Assembly: GCF_008831285.2 (NCBI RefSeq)
Contig: NC_045149.1
Span: 12,404,629 to 12,468,628, forward strand
Length of the DNA: 64,000 nt
Direction of reading: 5' to 3'
Source: Nymphaea colorata
Lineage: Eukaryota > Streptophyta > Magnoliopsida > Nymphaeales > Nymphaeaceae
A program made the position numbers and the translations under genes. The notes beneath the pieces were generated by a model, which did no database searches, had not been told where the DNA came from, and saw only the letters and a list, made by a program, of their open reading frames with translations. Shown piece by piece: positions 44,775 to 57,600 of this stretch (its first letter is position 1; every line of letters begins with the position of its first letter).

Positions 44775-47700
44775 ATGATGGCTGAAAGTAATAAATCTGA
44801 TTTTTCTCATGAAGTTAAAAGTGGAGGAAATCCATTTTCGTATGGTTCTACTGTAAAGTTAGATGGATCTAACTATGAGATTTGGTCTCATGTGTTTATG
44901 ATGTCTGTGATTGGACATCAAAAGGAGCATGTTATAGAAGAAAACGAACCTGTTGAAAAGAGTGGAAAATATAGTTCATGGAAGGAAGATAATAATATTG
45001 TCATGTCATGGATCATGAATAGTGTGCAACCCCAAATTGCATCAACTATTGCATACTATACCTCGGCTAAGCAAATGTGGGATTTCTTGAAACAGACTTA
45101 CTCGAATGACAGGAATATTAGCAAAATATTGCAGGTAGAGGAGGAACTACTTAATCTGCAACAGGGTGACCAAAGTCTTGCTCAGTACTTCGCTTCCCTT
45201 AAGTCCATCTCTGAGCGACTTAAAGCATTACGTCCTCCATGTCCAACATGTTATAAGACTCATGGTGAACAGTCTATGGTTGCGAAATTCCTACAGGGTC
45301 TCTCCTCTGAATATGCAGTAGCAAAGGCTCAGATGCTGACTGGAGCAGAAATCCCTGATCTAGCTGAAGCCTACAACAGGCTTAGTAGTCTTGCTGTGAC
45401 CCTCTCTTCACCTGCCAGTGATATCCATGCCTCTGCCTTAGCAGCTTCAGGAGGACGTGGACGCGGTTTATTCAGGGGAAGAGGCATGGGCCGTGGGTCA
45501 GGAGGAGGTCGGGGGAGATTTCAGTGCACTTATTGTGGGAAAATAGGTCATTTGGAAGACAGATGTTGGGATAAACATGGTCGTCCTACTGCAGCGCCAT
45601 CCTTAGGCAGAAATGTTACATCAAAGCTAGGGAAGAACTCTTTACAGTCTTCTATTGGAGCGGCCCAAGCAGCGTCATCAGTAGTAGATGGGTCTTTATC
45701 TTCTTCTCAGCCTGAGACAATGACTGTGAGTATCAATAAGTCAGAGTATGAGGACTTTCTAGCACACAGATCTACTCAGCCATCGGCCTCCACAGTTATG
45801 ACTGACAATGCTATGTCTGTTGACACTATCTCACATGATACAGGTACTACTTGGATTATTGATTCTGGGGCATCGAGGCACTTTTGTAGTACGCCTTCTA
45901 TGTTTACTGTGCTACACTCACTACCTCAGATACGTCATGTGAGACTTGCAGATGGTAGATTGTCACCCATTATGGGATATGGAGATATCAAGATCTCTCA
46001 ATCTATGACTATTCCCAATGTGTTATATGCTCCTAAGTTTCCCACAAATTTGTTATCTGTCGGACAATTGGTTAATGATTTACATTGTCGTGTTACGTTT
46101 GACTCTGGTTTATGTTCATTTCAGGACTTGCCTACTGGGAAGACGATTGGTGGAGGCTATGAGAAAGGGGGCATCTACTTCCTGTCGGATCCCGTGGGTA
46201 TTGCAGCATCATCGATCACATCGTTGTCCTCCTCGTTCCAGTGGCATCTCAGACTTGGTCATCCATCTGTCTCCAAGCTCCGTCATCTCCTTCCACATCT
46301 CTCCTTACCAGAGTCGTTCCAGTGTGAAGCTTGTCAACTTGGCAAACACACTCGTAGTAGTTCTTCATCGAGTCTTAGTACGTCCAGTTGTAGACTATTT
46401 GATCTTCTTCATGTTGATGTGTGGGGTCCTAGCAGAGTTGCTGGTAGGTCAAGATTTCGTTATTTTTTTGTCATCGTAGATGATTATTCTCGAGTCACCT
46501 GGGTTTTCCTTTTGAAGGAAAGGTCTGAAGTCGTATGTACTCTCAAAAACCTTATTATTGAAATAAAGACCCAGTTTGGTATTCTTGTTAAAAACATTCG
46601 CACTGATAATGCTCTTGAGTTTAAGGCATCTACCTTAATGAAGTTTTACTCAGATAATGGCATTTCTCCTCAGTTTACATGTCCCCATACTTCCCAGCAA
46701 AATGGAATAGTTGAGCGAAAACATCGTCAACTTTTAAATGTGGCTCGTTCCCTTATGCTTCATACTAATCTCCCTGCATATTTTTGGGGAGATGCTATTC
46801 TTACTGCTTGCTACTTAACCAATCGTTTACCCTCATCCTCCATTGATAACCAGATCCCCATTAAACTTGTGCACCCACAAAGATCTTTGTTTCCAGTGGC
46901 TCCCAAAGTATTTGGTTGCACATGCTTTGTTCACATTCTTGGACCCACACGTGACAAATTGGGAGCCCAAGCCATTAAATGCATTTTCATTGGCTACTCC
47001 AGAAACCATAAAGGCTACAAATGCTTTGATCCCTTGACCCAAAAAGAGTATATCAGTGCGGATGTCACTTTCTTTGAGTCTCAACCTTATTATAGCCTCA
47101 CTCCTATGTCTACTGAGATGCTATGGTCTCCAGACCCACTACCTATTCCTCCTATTCCTTTGGAGTCGTTCCCTGTTGAATCTCCTTCGTCTGTTGTGTC
47201 CAAGTTTCGTGATCCACCGCTGGTCTACACACGTCGACAGGACCCTTCTCATAATCTTTTGCCAACCGTTTCTCAGGAGGTAAGTACATCTGAAGCGCAT
47301 AGCCCTACTCATTCTGATCCTTGTCAAGACTTACCTATTGCTCTTCGCAAAGGCAGACGACAATGTACTTTACATCCTATATCTCATTTTGTGTCTACTG
47401 ATGGGGTTAGTAAAAATATGCAACAATTCATTCATGCTTTGGCTGCTCATACAGTTCCTACGTGTCACCAGCAGGCCTTATTAGACACCCAATGGAGACG
47501 GGCTATGCAAGATGAGATAGATGCCTTAGTGCAGAGGGGCACTTGGGAACTTGTTGATCCTCCTCCTCGATGTGATATTGTTGGCTCAAAGTGGGTATTC
47601 ACAGTTAAGTATAATTCTGATGGTTCTTTGGAACGATACAAAGCTCGATTGGTTGCTAAGGGCTACACGCAGACCTACAGTGTGGATTTCTTTGAGACCT

Positions 47701-48989
47701 TCTCTCCAGTTGCTCGGTTGGGAACCATTCGTCTTATTATTTCTGTGGCTGTCCACCATGACTGGCACATGTATCAACTGGATGTCAAAAACGCCTTTTT
47801 GTATGGTGATCTTGATGAGACTGTCTATATGCAACAACCACCGGGATTTGAACGACAGGGGGAGTGTGGAAAAGTGTGCAAGCTGAAGAAAGCTATTTAT
47901 GGACTCAAACAGAGTCCTCGTGCGTGGTTTCACAAGTTTTCCGAGGTAGTCTCACAGTGTGGCTTTGTGAGATCTCCTCTTGATCATTCCTTGTTTATCA
48001 AGAAGGCTTCCCGAGGTATAACTGTTCTCGTGGTTTATGTTGATGATATTATCCTGACAGGTGATTCTGATCAAGAAATTTCTGATGCAAAGTTGTTTCT
48101 TCAAAAACACTTTGTGACGAAAGATCTAGGTCCTCTACGATACTTCTTGGGAATAGAAGTTGCTCGCAATGGTGAGGGTGTTGTTCTCTCTCAACGGAAA
48201 TATGTTCTTGATTTATTGCAGGACACAGGGATGCTAGGAGCTAAACCGGCAAATTTACCTATGAATCCACGTATACATCTTCATGATGACCAAACAGAAT
48301 TAGTGGATTCTAGATCTTACAGATCCCTTATTGGAAAACTTCTCTATGTTACCGTGACAAGACCATACATTAGTTTTGTAGTGGGAAAACTAAGTCAATT
48401 TATGGAAAAACCAAGGAAAGTTCATTGAGATGCTGCTTTGATGGTGGTTAAATATCTGAAATCTTCTCCTGGCAAAGGCCTTTTGTTCACAAAAGGCAAG
48501 ACTCTGGAAGTGGAAGCCTATAGTGATGCTGATTATGCTGGCTCAGTAGAGGACAGAAAATCTACCACAGGATTTTGTGTATTTGTGGGAGGAAACCTCA
48601 TATCGTGGAGAAGCAAAAAACAAGGTGTGGTGTCAAAATCTAGTGCAGAATCTGAATACAGAGCTATGGCTCAAACAGCAGCAGAAATGACGTGGGCTAG
48701 ATCCATGCTATCCAGCTTAAGTGTGTCAATCACACTTCCCATGAAGATGTATTGTGACAATCAAGCAGCCACACACATTGCAAACAATCCAGTTTTTCAT
48801 GAAAGAACTAAACATATTGAGGTGGATTGCCATTACATTTGAGATCTCGTTCAAGCAGGAACCATTGCCACTGCTCATGTTCCTTCAAAAGATCAAGCTG
48901 CAGATATCTTCACCAAAGCTCTTCCTATTGGTGATTTCTCTAGATGTTGTGACAAGCTGAGCATGTTTAATATGTATGCTCCAGCTTGA
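44775..48989 (+). pseudogene. copia-3 gag-pol polyprotein with two internal stops
   Basis: It begins MMAESNKSDF and runs about 1404 codons in one phase to TGA at 48987. TGA codons interrupt it at 48426-48428 and 48840-48842, both inside RNase H. Domains: UBN2-type gag, a Gly/Arg-rich stretch, the knuckle CTYCGKIGHLEDRC (about 45523-45564), protease DSGASRHF (about 45860), integrase core with DVWG, RTDNALEFK and the E of VERKHRQ, reverse transcriptase with YVDDIILTG (about 48040), and RNase H with DADYAGS and SSAESEY. A product ending at the first stop would lack most of RNase H. The earlier domains look complete. Confidence 0.95.
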
Positions 48990-48996
48990 GGGGGAG
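48986..48996 (+). other. copia-3 polypurine tract
   Basis: TTGAGGGGGAG directly precedes the 3' LTR and overlaps the final stop codon. Confidence 0.85.
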
Positions 48997-49218
48997 TGTT
49001 GAACAAGAAAAGTTTTATGTTTTAGGAGGTTCCTTGTAATATTAAAGAGTTATAAGATCTCTTTAATATTTTCCTTATTTTCCATTGAGTTATTTTGTAA
49101 ATCCCTTTTTACCCTAATCTCTTTTATAAGAGAGATGAGGGTTATCGTAAGGAAAGGTTCTTAAGGTTCAATCTCACGGCAGCTTCTCTCTCTCACTCTC
49201 TTCTTCTCCGCTGCAACA
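48997..49218 (+). repeat. copia-3 3' LTR
   Basis: 222 bp, nearly identical to the 5' LTR. Confidence 0.96.
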
Positions 49219-49223
49219 GATAG

Positions 49224-51489
49224 TATGATGCATGTGGGAGAGTATGTTGATTTGCATGTTAAATTTCGGATTGAGGGGAAGACAAAATATATAAGCTGTT
49301 AGGATTCGGTCTTACAATAGGCTACCAATGAAATGCTCGTTTATAGTTGATTTGGTTGATGTTACGCTCTTGTTAGTGAAATAGTATTGCATCATCTTCG
49401 AATGCCAATGGGAAAGCATAATTACAAATGCCGATGCCTCAATAGGGCATTAGCTTCTTAGATTAGGTGTCTAATTAATTGATGATGCACGTACCATTGT
49501 ATTTGGGAAGCTTCATGCTTAGTGACCCCAATTGTGTGATCCCGTTGTTGCTTGGGCTAGCAAGTGAGAGATGTAAAATGAAGTTTATAATATGATGGTG
49601 TGCCTGTGATCATAGGATTGAGGGTACACCATGTTTGACGTTAAGTGGGTGACTGATGTGCTGAATGGGAGACTTAGGGTTTAGATTAGTCTGTCTCGAC
49701 CTTCTAAATAAGAAAAGTTTAAAGAAATGTCCTACATGCAGATTGAAGCTCATGGCATTTTCTAGAGTCGACAAACTTTTTCTTGATAATCCTAATTCCT
49801 ACATAAATAGATTCCACGAATGCAGTGTGTGTGTTTGTAGAAACTTATTGTTTTAAGCTTTTGCAGGTGGACCAACTACATCAAGCAGATCTTGGGTGAC
49901 AGGATCTAGCACTCGAGGTGATTTTGGTATTTGTGGAGGCACGTGAGAGGTATGATAAAATTCTAGGAAAATCTCTACCTGAGACCAAATGTGGATTGTA
50001 TGTTGCTTTTCCCAAGTATGGGCTTTTAAGATCATTGGATCCTATGAATGTATTTTTGTTTGAATAATTTGTGATATGGCATGTCTCTTGACAAATGAAT
50101 AAAATGTGTAAGGCACACTGACTGCTTTTAAATGATTACGTGAATGACATATGGATGTTATAATTATAATTGTTTATGACCACTTAGGCGAGGGATTGAG
50201 TCGAGTACCTTATCGACCCCCATTATGCATTAGTAAGCGTTATAATGTGATATTTGCTTAGGACAGTTACGAGCCAACCTCGGATCATGACTACTCTACA
50301 GGGTTCATCTAAGTTTTTGCATGGAGTGATTGTTACGTTTAATTGTTATGATTGTTATGAGATTTTTGTTTGCATTGTCACTGTGAAGTGAGATCATTGA
50401 ATAGACTAAATAGGTAGAAGTATCCATAACGCCTGATTTAGTTACCGATTGAATGTGTGACCGTCTTATGAAAGCAGTTTGGGGTCTTGTTGCACCCTTG
50501 AAGTGAACCAACCTCATGTGCTAGCCAATCATAAGGTGAATGTGACTCTATAAAGATAAATTAAGAAAGATTAATTGATTTGAGATCAGTGGGTTATAGC
50601 AATATGTTTGGGATACATATATTCATCGCGACTAGTCTCACCTACTCAGAGCATAAAGCACAGGCGATGCAATGCCCCAAGATATCATTGTGTGTTGTGC
50701 TTGGAGCATTAAACAAAATATCCTTACACATTCTCTGGCGAATTGATTTACCGCTGCAATGTGTAAGGATATGTATTGTTTTGGACCACTGTCGGGGTTG
50801 TCTCCCAACTAAAAGTCGCATGTGGCGTGTATGTTTCAGTGTTTTTCACCCATAGGAGCTGACAATTAAATGCATTGTGAATGAAATGAATGTGAAGGAA
50901 TCAAATATGATTAATAAGTGTATTGATTGTGACTATTGAGTAATTCCTACATATTATAGAATATGAATGGGATTACAATGACAGTTTATGAGAATGCACA
51001 TATTCAGCATTATATTAAGTTGATTATGTTTCTTTTGTATGTTTGGTTTTCATATATGTGCCCTTACCTTAGATGTTAGAGTTTTATATGGTTTGTTATC
51101 ATACTATGAAGGTTCAATCTTTGGTTGTTTCCCTTTTTCAGGTTTTGGCATACCCGGAGCAGTAGATTGATCAGATGGCTCAGCTCACATTCTACTGAAG
51201 AGATTTTGTGTATAGTTGTGTGAACGCATTGTGTTTTTGTTTCACTGATATCTTGCTTTTGCTTAAACATTAATGTTTTATTTTAAGGGCATTTTCATCA
51301 TGAGAGTCTTTGATAATCACGTGAAAGTCATTTTTGTACAAACTATGTTGCATAACTGAATTATTCGCCCCATTGTTATTATAATATACGAAGCTCTATT
51401 TCAATTGTTGTGCCATCACACCTCAATGTACTATATTGAAAGAAACAAAAATTGAGTGTAAAAAGTCAGGTGTGACATTAGGTGTGTTT
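49224..51489. other. Intergenic stretch
   Basis: No gene is recognised. Short frames show no motif. Part of it may be decayed copia sequence, since a copia end follows directly. Confidence 0.4.
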
Positions 51490-51609
51490 AGAATACATTA
51501 GTACAAACTCCACGATTGTGGATCCGCTCACTAAGGGTGTAATGCTCAAGGTCTTTCACGAACATGTTACTTGTACTAGTGTTTCATCACTAGACGATGT
51601 ATTGGTTTA
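51490..51609 (+). pseudogene. Fragment of the C-terminus of a copia polyprotein
   Basis: The frame reads EYISTNSTIVDPLTKGVM, then about 20 further codons to TAG at 51607. The VDPLTKG motif after an IST segment is typical of the end of copia RNase H. The rest of the element is not recognisable upstream. Confidence 0.75.
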
Positions 51610-52305
51610 GTAGTAATTTACATTTATATTGCTATTATGTAATAAATACATATTAAGTTTTTTGCGGAATATAGTTTAAAGTTTTGGTTTCATTTTGTAC
51701 TTATGTATTCTTGTCTCTACTATGGATTAAAGTATGGTGAGGATAGATATGTTATGATGATATTGCATATCATTCTTATTCTATACATCAATACCTGGCA
51801 TGTGCTATTGAATGAGTTTAGCTACCCTAGATGTCGCAAAGGTCTTCTTGAAGCACCAGGTGTCACTCCAGGTGTCAATCTTGTGAATAAGGCAGCAATG
51901 CATGATGTGCATGTTGCCTATTCCACCACATTTTCAGCTTGTTCTATCATGTCTCTAGCATAAAAGACTAGTAGTTAGAAAAAGGAAGAGGCAACTCAAC
52001 AAACCAATGGTTAAAAAGACAAGTTGAGGAAGAAAGGAAAGCACTAATATAGCAATAAAGAACACCAAAAGAAAGTGCTTGTTGTTGCATGGGATGGAAA
52101 ACTGATTGTAACTATCATCAACAATTTTCAGCATGGTTGAATGTAAAGTACTTACAAGTATGGAAACACTTAACCATATGAGTATAGAGGATAGAGAGTA
52201 GTAAAATAAATTCCCTTTTCATGGTTGTAGGCAAGGACCAAACCACATTAATTGTGTTGTCCACTTTTTTCTCATCTCTAGTTTTTTTTTTTTTTTTTTG
52301 GATAT

Positions 52306-52610
52306 GGTATTAGAGCCATTCTAGGCAGACAATAAGGTTTTTGGCATCATCTTCCTCTAAAGTGTTGCTTTCAACAACAATGTCTTTACATTCGACTTGT
52401 CAAGTGTACAACAAACTGGTACACATGGTTCTAATATCTTGCAATCTCCTAATAGCCTTCAACATGTCCATTAAACTCAACATAGTCAATTATATATTTT
52501 TTGGGAGTGTCAGTTCACTCCCACCTCATTACATATGATCTAACGGGATTATTTGATGGAAGCACTCATGCACCACCTAAACTCATACCAAATACCACTA
52601 GGCCTAATCC
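52306..52610 (+). pseudogene. Remnant of a copia primer site and gag start
   Basis: TGGTATTAGAGCC at 52306 is a primer-binding site with one change. A gag-like start follows near 52341 (MASSSSKV), then IKLNIVNYIFW in another phase, which resembles the KL-x-NY-x-W motif of copia gag. Stops and frameshifts abound. With 51490-51609 it suggests the ends of one or more rotted elements. Confidence 0.55.
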
Positions 52611-53045
52611 CAATTACATAGAGTAGCTTTGAAGAGACCAATTGTTGTTAAGTTAATTATTGTCGTACCTCACTTAGAGTGTTTAGGGCTAGATGGTTTT
52701 CAGTTTACACATGATTTGGAGGGTTATGATTTTTATAAGTACCGTATTTTTCTTTTATATGTTTAGATGTAGAACACATTATCTCTCTTGTGAAAATCAT
52801 TTAATAATTACATCATGCCGTTGTAAATGACTTTCATGCTTATATTTATCATGGGAAGGCACATTCTAAGTGTATGTGTAATGCCTCAAGAAAACCTCAA
52901 ATTAAATTATTAAATGACTGTGCAAAATGGAATTAAACATGATAATGGGGAGATTTGTCTATGCATTTAGCATATGGCTCAACTTATGTTGTGAGAACAA
53001 TATAAGGGTTATCTATGTAATTGGTGCATGACATGATTGTGATAA

Positions 53046-53134
53046 GCAAATAATGTAATCTAGCAATGAGGATTCTGGAAGATTATAGATAGGCAAATAA
53101 TGTAATCTAGCAATGAGGATTCTGGAAGATTATA
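53046..53134. repeat. 47-bp tandem duplication
   Basis: A segment beginning GCAAATAATGTAATCTAGCA occurs at 53046 and again at 53093, almost identical. It lies where nuclear AT-rich DNA gives way to mitochondrion-like DNA. Confidence 0.85.
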
Positions 53135-53339
53135 GCTACAGGTTGCCCTACAAGCATAGTGAAAATACCGCAGTGGAAAGATGACAATGGCGTTTCGTTT
53201 TCGGTATGGAATGTTTTTTTGGTTCCTGCAGCCTCACGACTAAAGGAAGGAGTGAGGCTGACTTCATCCAATCCATAAACCAACTCACAAGATGGTGGTT
53301 GAATGGTCTCTTCGACCTGAAATTGATCTTCTTCTTCCT

Positions 53340-53674
53340 CTAACAAATCCTTTTTGGAAACAAATGACTTGAACAATTGGTCAAAAACCCCCCGATCCTC
53401 CATTGATTATCATTGATACAGCCGATTCTCGTCACCATTTGTTCTATTATCTCATCGAATAATGAACTGGTATTACAAAGAAGGAACGACCTTTTTGACG
53501 AATGGGAGATCCTATAAAATAAGCGTTTTGTAAACAAATGCGTGTCTTGTCTGAATTGATAATAGCAATTCCATTTCTAGAACCAACTAGATAGACTTTG
53601 AAATGGTGAGCAGCTACCCAACGGCCTAGATGTGCATTCGTATTCGGTAATTTTTGAATAACGATTTCATTCAC
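53340..53674 (-). pseudogene. rps2: Mitochondrial ribosomal protein S2 pseudogene
   Basis: The reading starts near NEIVIQKLPNTNAHLG and continues AAHHFKVYLVGSRNG and SPIRQKGRSFF, which I recognise as the N-terminal part of plant mitochondrial S2, a small-subunit ribosomal protein. Near 53485 the phase changes and the next recognisable segment, LFDEIIEQM followed by CINDNQWRIGGFLTN, lies in another frame. The frame then closes at 53340, far short of full length. A different open frame continues on the same strand to 53107 (Glu-rich, unrecognised). It is a broken nuclear copy; mitochondrial genetics and editing would not act here. Confidence 0.78.
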
Positions 53675-53825
53675 TTTGTCTTGTCCAGCCCTACTCAAAC
53701 TCCTCTTCCTATTGATCAGTCCCAGCATTAGGTTTTGAGACCGATGACCTGCTTCTCATTTTGGGGTTCTCATTCCATCACTTGCTCTTGACCTTCAAGT
53801 CTACTATGCTGAACTACGGGTTTGC

Positions 53826-53900
53826 TCCCCAACGTTCGACTTGCATGTGTTAAGCATATAGCTAGCGTTCATTCTGAGCCAGGATCAAACTCTTCTTTTG
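53826..53900 (-). rRNA. rrn18: 5'-terminal fragment of mitochondrial 18S rRNA (rrn18)
   Basis: The minus strand reads AGAGTTTGATCCTGGCTCAG followed by AACGCTAGCTATATGCTTAA and CACATGCAAGTCGAACGTTG. This is the small-subunit rRNA 5' end; the AGCTATATGC form fits plant mitochondria rather than plastids. Only about 75 bases are present, so it is a fragment and not a working gene. Confidence 0.85.
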
Positions 53901-54620
53901 AGGTAGATTGGGCCTGCTAAAGGTAGAACCTGGTGAACCGGGCACTGATACACTTTCCTGCTCGTCTCGCGAGGTCAGGAGCAAGACAAGACTTGCACTC
54001 TCTATTGACCCTTTTGTCTCGTTTCTTTGTAGTGGATTCACAACTAGACTAACTTGTGTGAATCAAGATCCATAGTGATCTACTACCTATGACTTTCCAT
54101 GTGGATAAGAACGAGTAGAATAGTGATAGTAGAGGTAGAGATATGTCAGTTCTGGTTCGAATGGAAGAATAGAGAGGATGGCAGATAAAATATGCAAGAA
54201 GAGAGGAAAAACAATGCGAAAAGACAAAGAGTTCAGACAGAGAGGGAGAGTAGTCTCATCTATCTCAACTCGAGTCAAGGTTTTCCTTTTGAGCTCGACC
54301 GAAGTAGGACAGTGTCAGCTCAGTGGTGAGAAAGAAAGAGGAATTCCAGCAGTGGGAAGACATCGAGGGGTTCCCAGGTGGGAAGCCCGAGCAAAACCAG
54401 TCACTCTTGGCTTGGTTGGTCATTCTTTCCTTCCCGTCGGTCGGTTAGTCTGGTCTCTTCTGTCCCAGAACGATAGGGAAGAGCTCCGAGGTCAAGGTCA
54501 CTCCAGGGTTGGTCAGTCCTTCCTTCCCTCTGGTTAGTCTTTCCGTTCCTATCTCTTCATTGACTTTCCATGAATGAGAGAACATACACTTGTATAGTAA
54601 AGCAGCTCAGTCAGTGAGGG

Positions 54621-57600
54621 AGGAGAGGGTGTTGCACCGATTTTAGAGGAAATCCTAACACCACGTTGGGAAACTCTTGGAGCAGTTAGGATTGCGTCCA
54701 AAAGGGAAATCTTTACCTGGCGGATTTTGTGGAGATCATGTACCCAAAAGGTAGTCCACCTTGCCAAAACTGAAGGAGGAAACTGCTCACCTCAAACCAC
54801 TACTCAAAACGCAACCAAGAATTTAGGAAGCTCGTGCCAAACTTGGAAGGTGCCCTCCCGATTGTAACCTACTACAATGAACTACAGGTTGATGAGGCTT
54901 AATACAAATCACATGTGATACATTCAATCACTCCTCACTCAACATACATGCATTCAAGCCACAAACCATCCTACTAAACCATGCCTAGGTCGTACCAAAC
55001 CATGCCTGAATCACTTATGTGGTCTAGTAACTCAGAGTTGTGTCCTAAGCAAGCGTGCTTTGGAAGAACCCCCCGCTAGTTATAAGCCTAGTCGGCTGGT
55101 TTAGAATCAACAACACCATGCCTGTTTCTATAGGGTGGCACAAATTTTACCTCTCGGGGCCACGTCCGAGGTCTCCTCTAGCAAAGACCAAGGATGAATG
55201 CCGACAGCCTTAGCTGGTCCTTGGTATTCCACGTACCCTTCACCCGTTGGACTCCTCTGTAGGGCCTTGACCATGTTGACTTCCCTTGATTCGAGTTAGG
55301 AAAGAATGACTAAGGCAAGTGTTTCTCTAACCTTGGCGGTTAGGGTTGGGCAACACATTCCTTAGTTGGCATGATCCTCCTCCACGTATGTGGTAAGTTC
55401 TCTTTCCCAAATTCAGTTCAAGATCCCCACGTGATCTCCTCGAGTCAACCTGCCAGATTTGTTGCATGAGTTGGCTGATCCCTCTCTGAAAGGTGTAAGA
55501 TGGTTCACCTTCCTTTTAGGGCTCCAATGATTTAGGCAAGATCCTCTACACATTGGCAGCCACCTGCTGATTCCTTCTCCTTCCCTTTCGAGATCCCTTC
55601 CAACATTTTTCCACCTTTCGTACTTTGTCGCCACCAATTTCCCTTCCGATTTGGGTGGTCTTGGCACCTTCCAAATTTATCAAGGGTGGTTGTAACTCCT
55701 CGCCTGGATGTGGCAACTTCCACCCCTCACATGATGCATCTTCCTAACTTGACGCAAGGGAGTTCGCCTCACCACGTGGCAGCACATTCCTCCTTCGTTG
55801 GAGATATTCTCGAAAGGGAGTAGGTTACCAAGTTGGTGCCAAGCTCTTTTGAATCTCTCGTTGATCTCTTCCCTTTTCAATTGTCCCAATCTCCTTCCTC
55901 CTTTGGATCACACGACCAGATCAACCCCCAAAATTATAGAAACATTTCGAATTAGGGGCAATTCTAGAAATGCACCCAAAACGACAACTTGGCTGCTCCG
56001 ACTAGGTTCTACCTGAATACACCGGTGCACATCCGGAATCCGTCTGTCACTCATAACTCCACTAATACAGCTCTATTTCCGGTCAAACTTGGCCAGATTA
56101 CTCATAACTAATGGGCGACCAAGATGATATAGGTCCCGCTTGAAACGCCCACCGTTCACCGGATTCCGCCCCTTGATCAGGCTGCCGCAGTTTCCAGCCA
56201 CTTAGGTTTGGCTGAATAACAGTCGATCGTCGTCCTCTTTCTTCTCCCTGGTTGCCCTCGTTTCCTCACCAACAAATAAGCGAAATGACAATCAAATCGT
56301 GGGCGGGGATGACTGTATCAAACCCAAGATCGTTTAGACAAGAACTGGTGTTAGACCGCCACTGAAATGGTTGAATGCATAGGTACTTTTCCTACTAGCT
56401 CGATCGGGTTTGATCTTTCAACCCTTGTCGAAATGGCTTGAACTACACCACGTTTGGTCAGTTTTCACCGAGATTGTAAGGTGATTCGCACATTAGATCA
56501 ACACGGCTGGCTATAACCAAGCCTACAACAGAAAATTTCGGGGAGATCGGATACTTAACTGCTAGTTGTAGACTTGCCGATGGTCATTGTGCCCCTTCAA
56601 GAACCATCACCAGAACCACGGGTGTCACTCCTCTCCGTTGCACCTTGCCGCTGTTGTCTTGGCCTCTAAACTCTTCAGTTGTCAAAGAGAATGCATTGTA
56701 GGTTGGGGAAGTCGTTATCGAACCCTTCGGTGGTAGGGCTCGGATGCTACCTCTCTGGAATCTCCGACAATCATACTCGCACAATATCGAGTTTTCGGTG
56801 TAATGCTTTCAAGACACTACGCCCTACGGCAAAGAGATCTCCTCACGAGAGAGGGGGAGAGAGAAACTTCAAATCTTCATTATCAAAAGCATGAGCATTA
56901 CACATTTTTATAAGCTTAAATACCTCCTCCTAAGTGCATCGGTCCCCTATTGACTTGAACCGGGGTGCAAAACAAACAAGTAAAACGATACATATGCAAA
57001 TGACTCGATACTTAAGTATTTACAAGAAATAACTTGGGCACTAGGCCTGCACTTGCTTAGGTGATGCCTATGCTCGTCCTTGTGTGCTGGAAATGGTCTG
57101 GGCTCACGCCCAACTCACCTAGGTTGGCCCTAAGCCGCTGCACCATAAGATCCTTGACGTCTTCATCCAAGAGCCCTTTGAAGTGTTGCTCGCCTTGATG
57201 TCTTGCCGAGTTCCTCCTCGGCTTCAGATCCAGCTCACCCTTAGTCTTCATTAGCTGCAACTCCTCTTGGTTCAACGGCCCGTCTCCCTTGTTAACCTCA
57301 CTTAGATCAACAAAGCCTTTGTTATCCCGCGTGCTCCTAGCTTGCCGCGTGTGGTCAGCCTCAGCCGCATCGCTGGCTGTGTGTCCTCGGCCCTCGTTTG
57401 CCAAGCTCGACTATGTTGGCTGCATCTCAGCTATGTTGGCAGCATCCTTCGGCAATCTTCAGCACTTGGGTAGTAAGATCGCCTCACTTAACATTGAGCC
57501 AAGCACTTTATATTGCTCGGTTGACCACGGCCTACAGCCTTGGTCGTTGCCCTTGGCATGGCTCTCGACGGAGTCTGAGTTTGGCACGTCTCAAAAATCC

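Larger units (their letters stand above)
43780..49218 (+). mobile_element. Young Ty1/copia retrotransposon (copia-3)
   Basis: The 222-bp LTRs at 43780-44001 and 48997-49218 differ by one base that I can see. The target duplication GATAG is perfect (43775-43779 and 49219-49223). The primer site and polypurine tract are intact. The coding frame keeps its phase throughout but has two TGA stops near the end. Confidence 0.97.
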
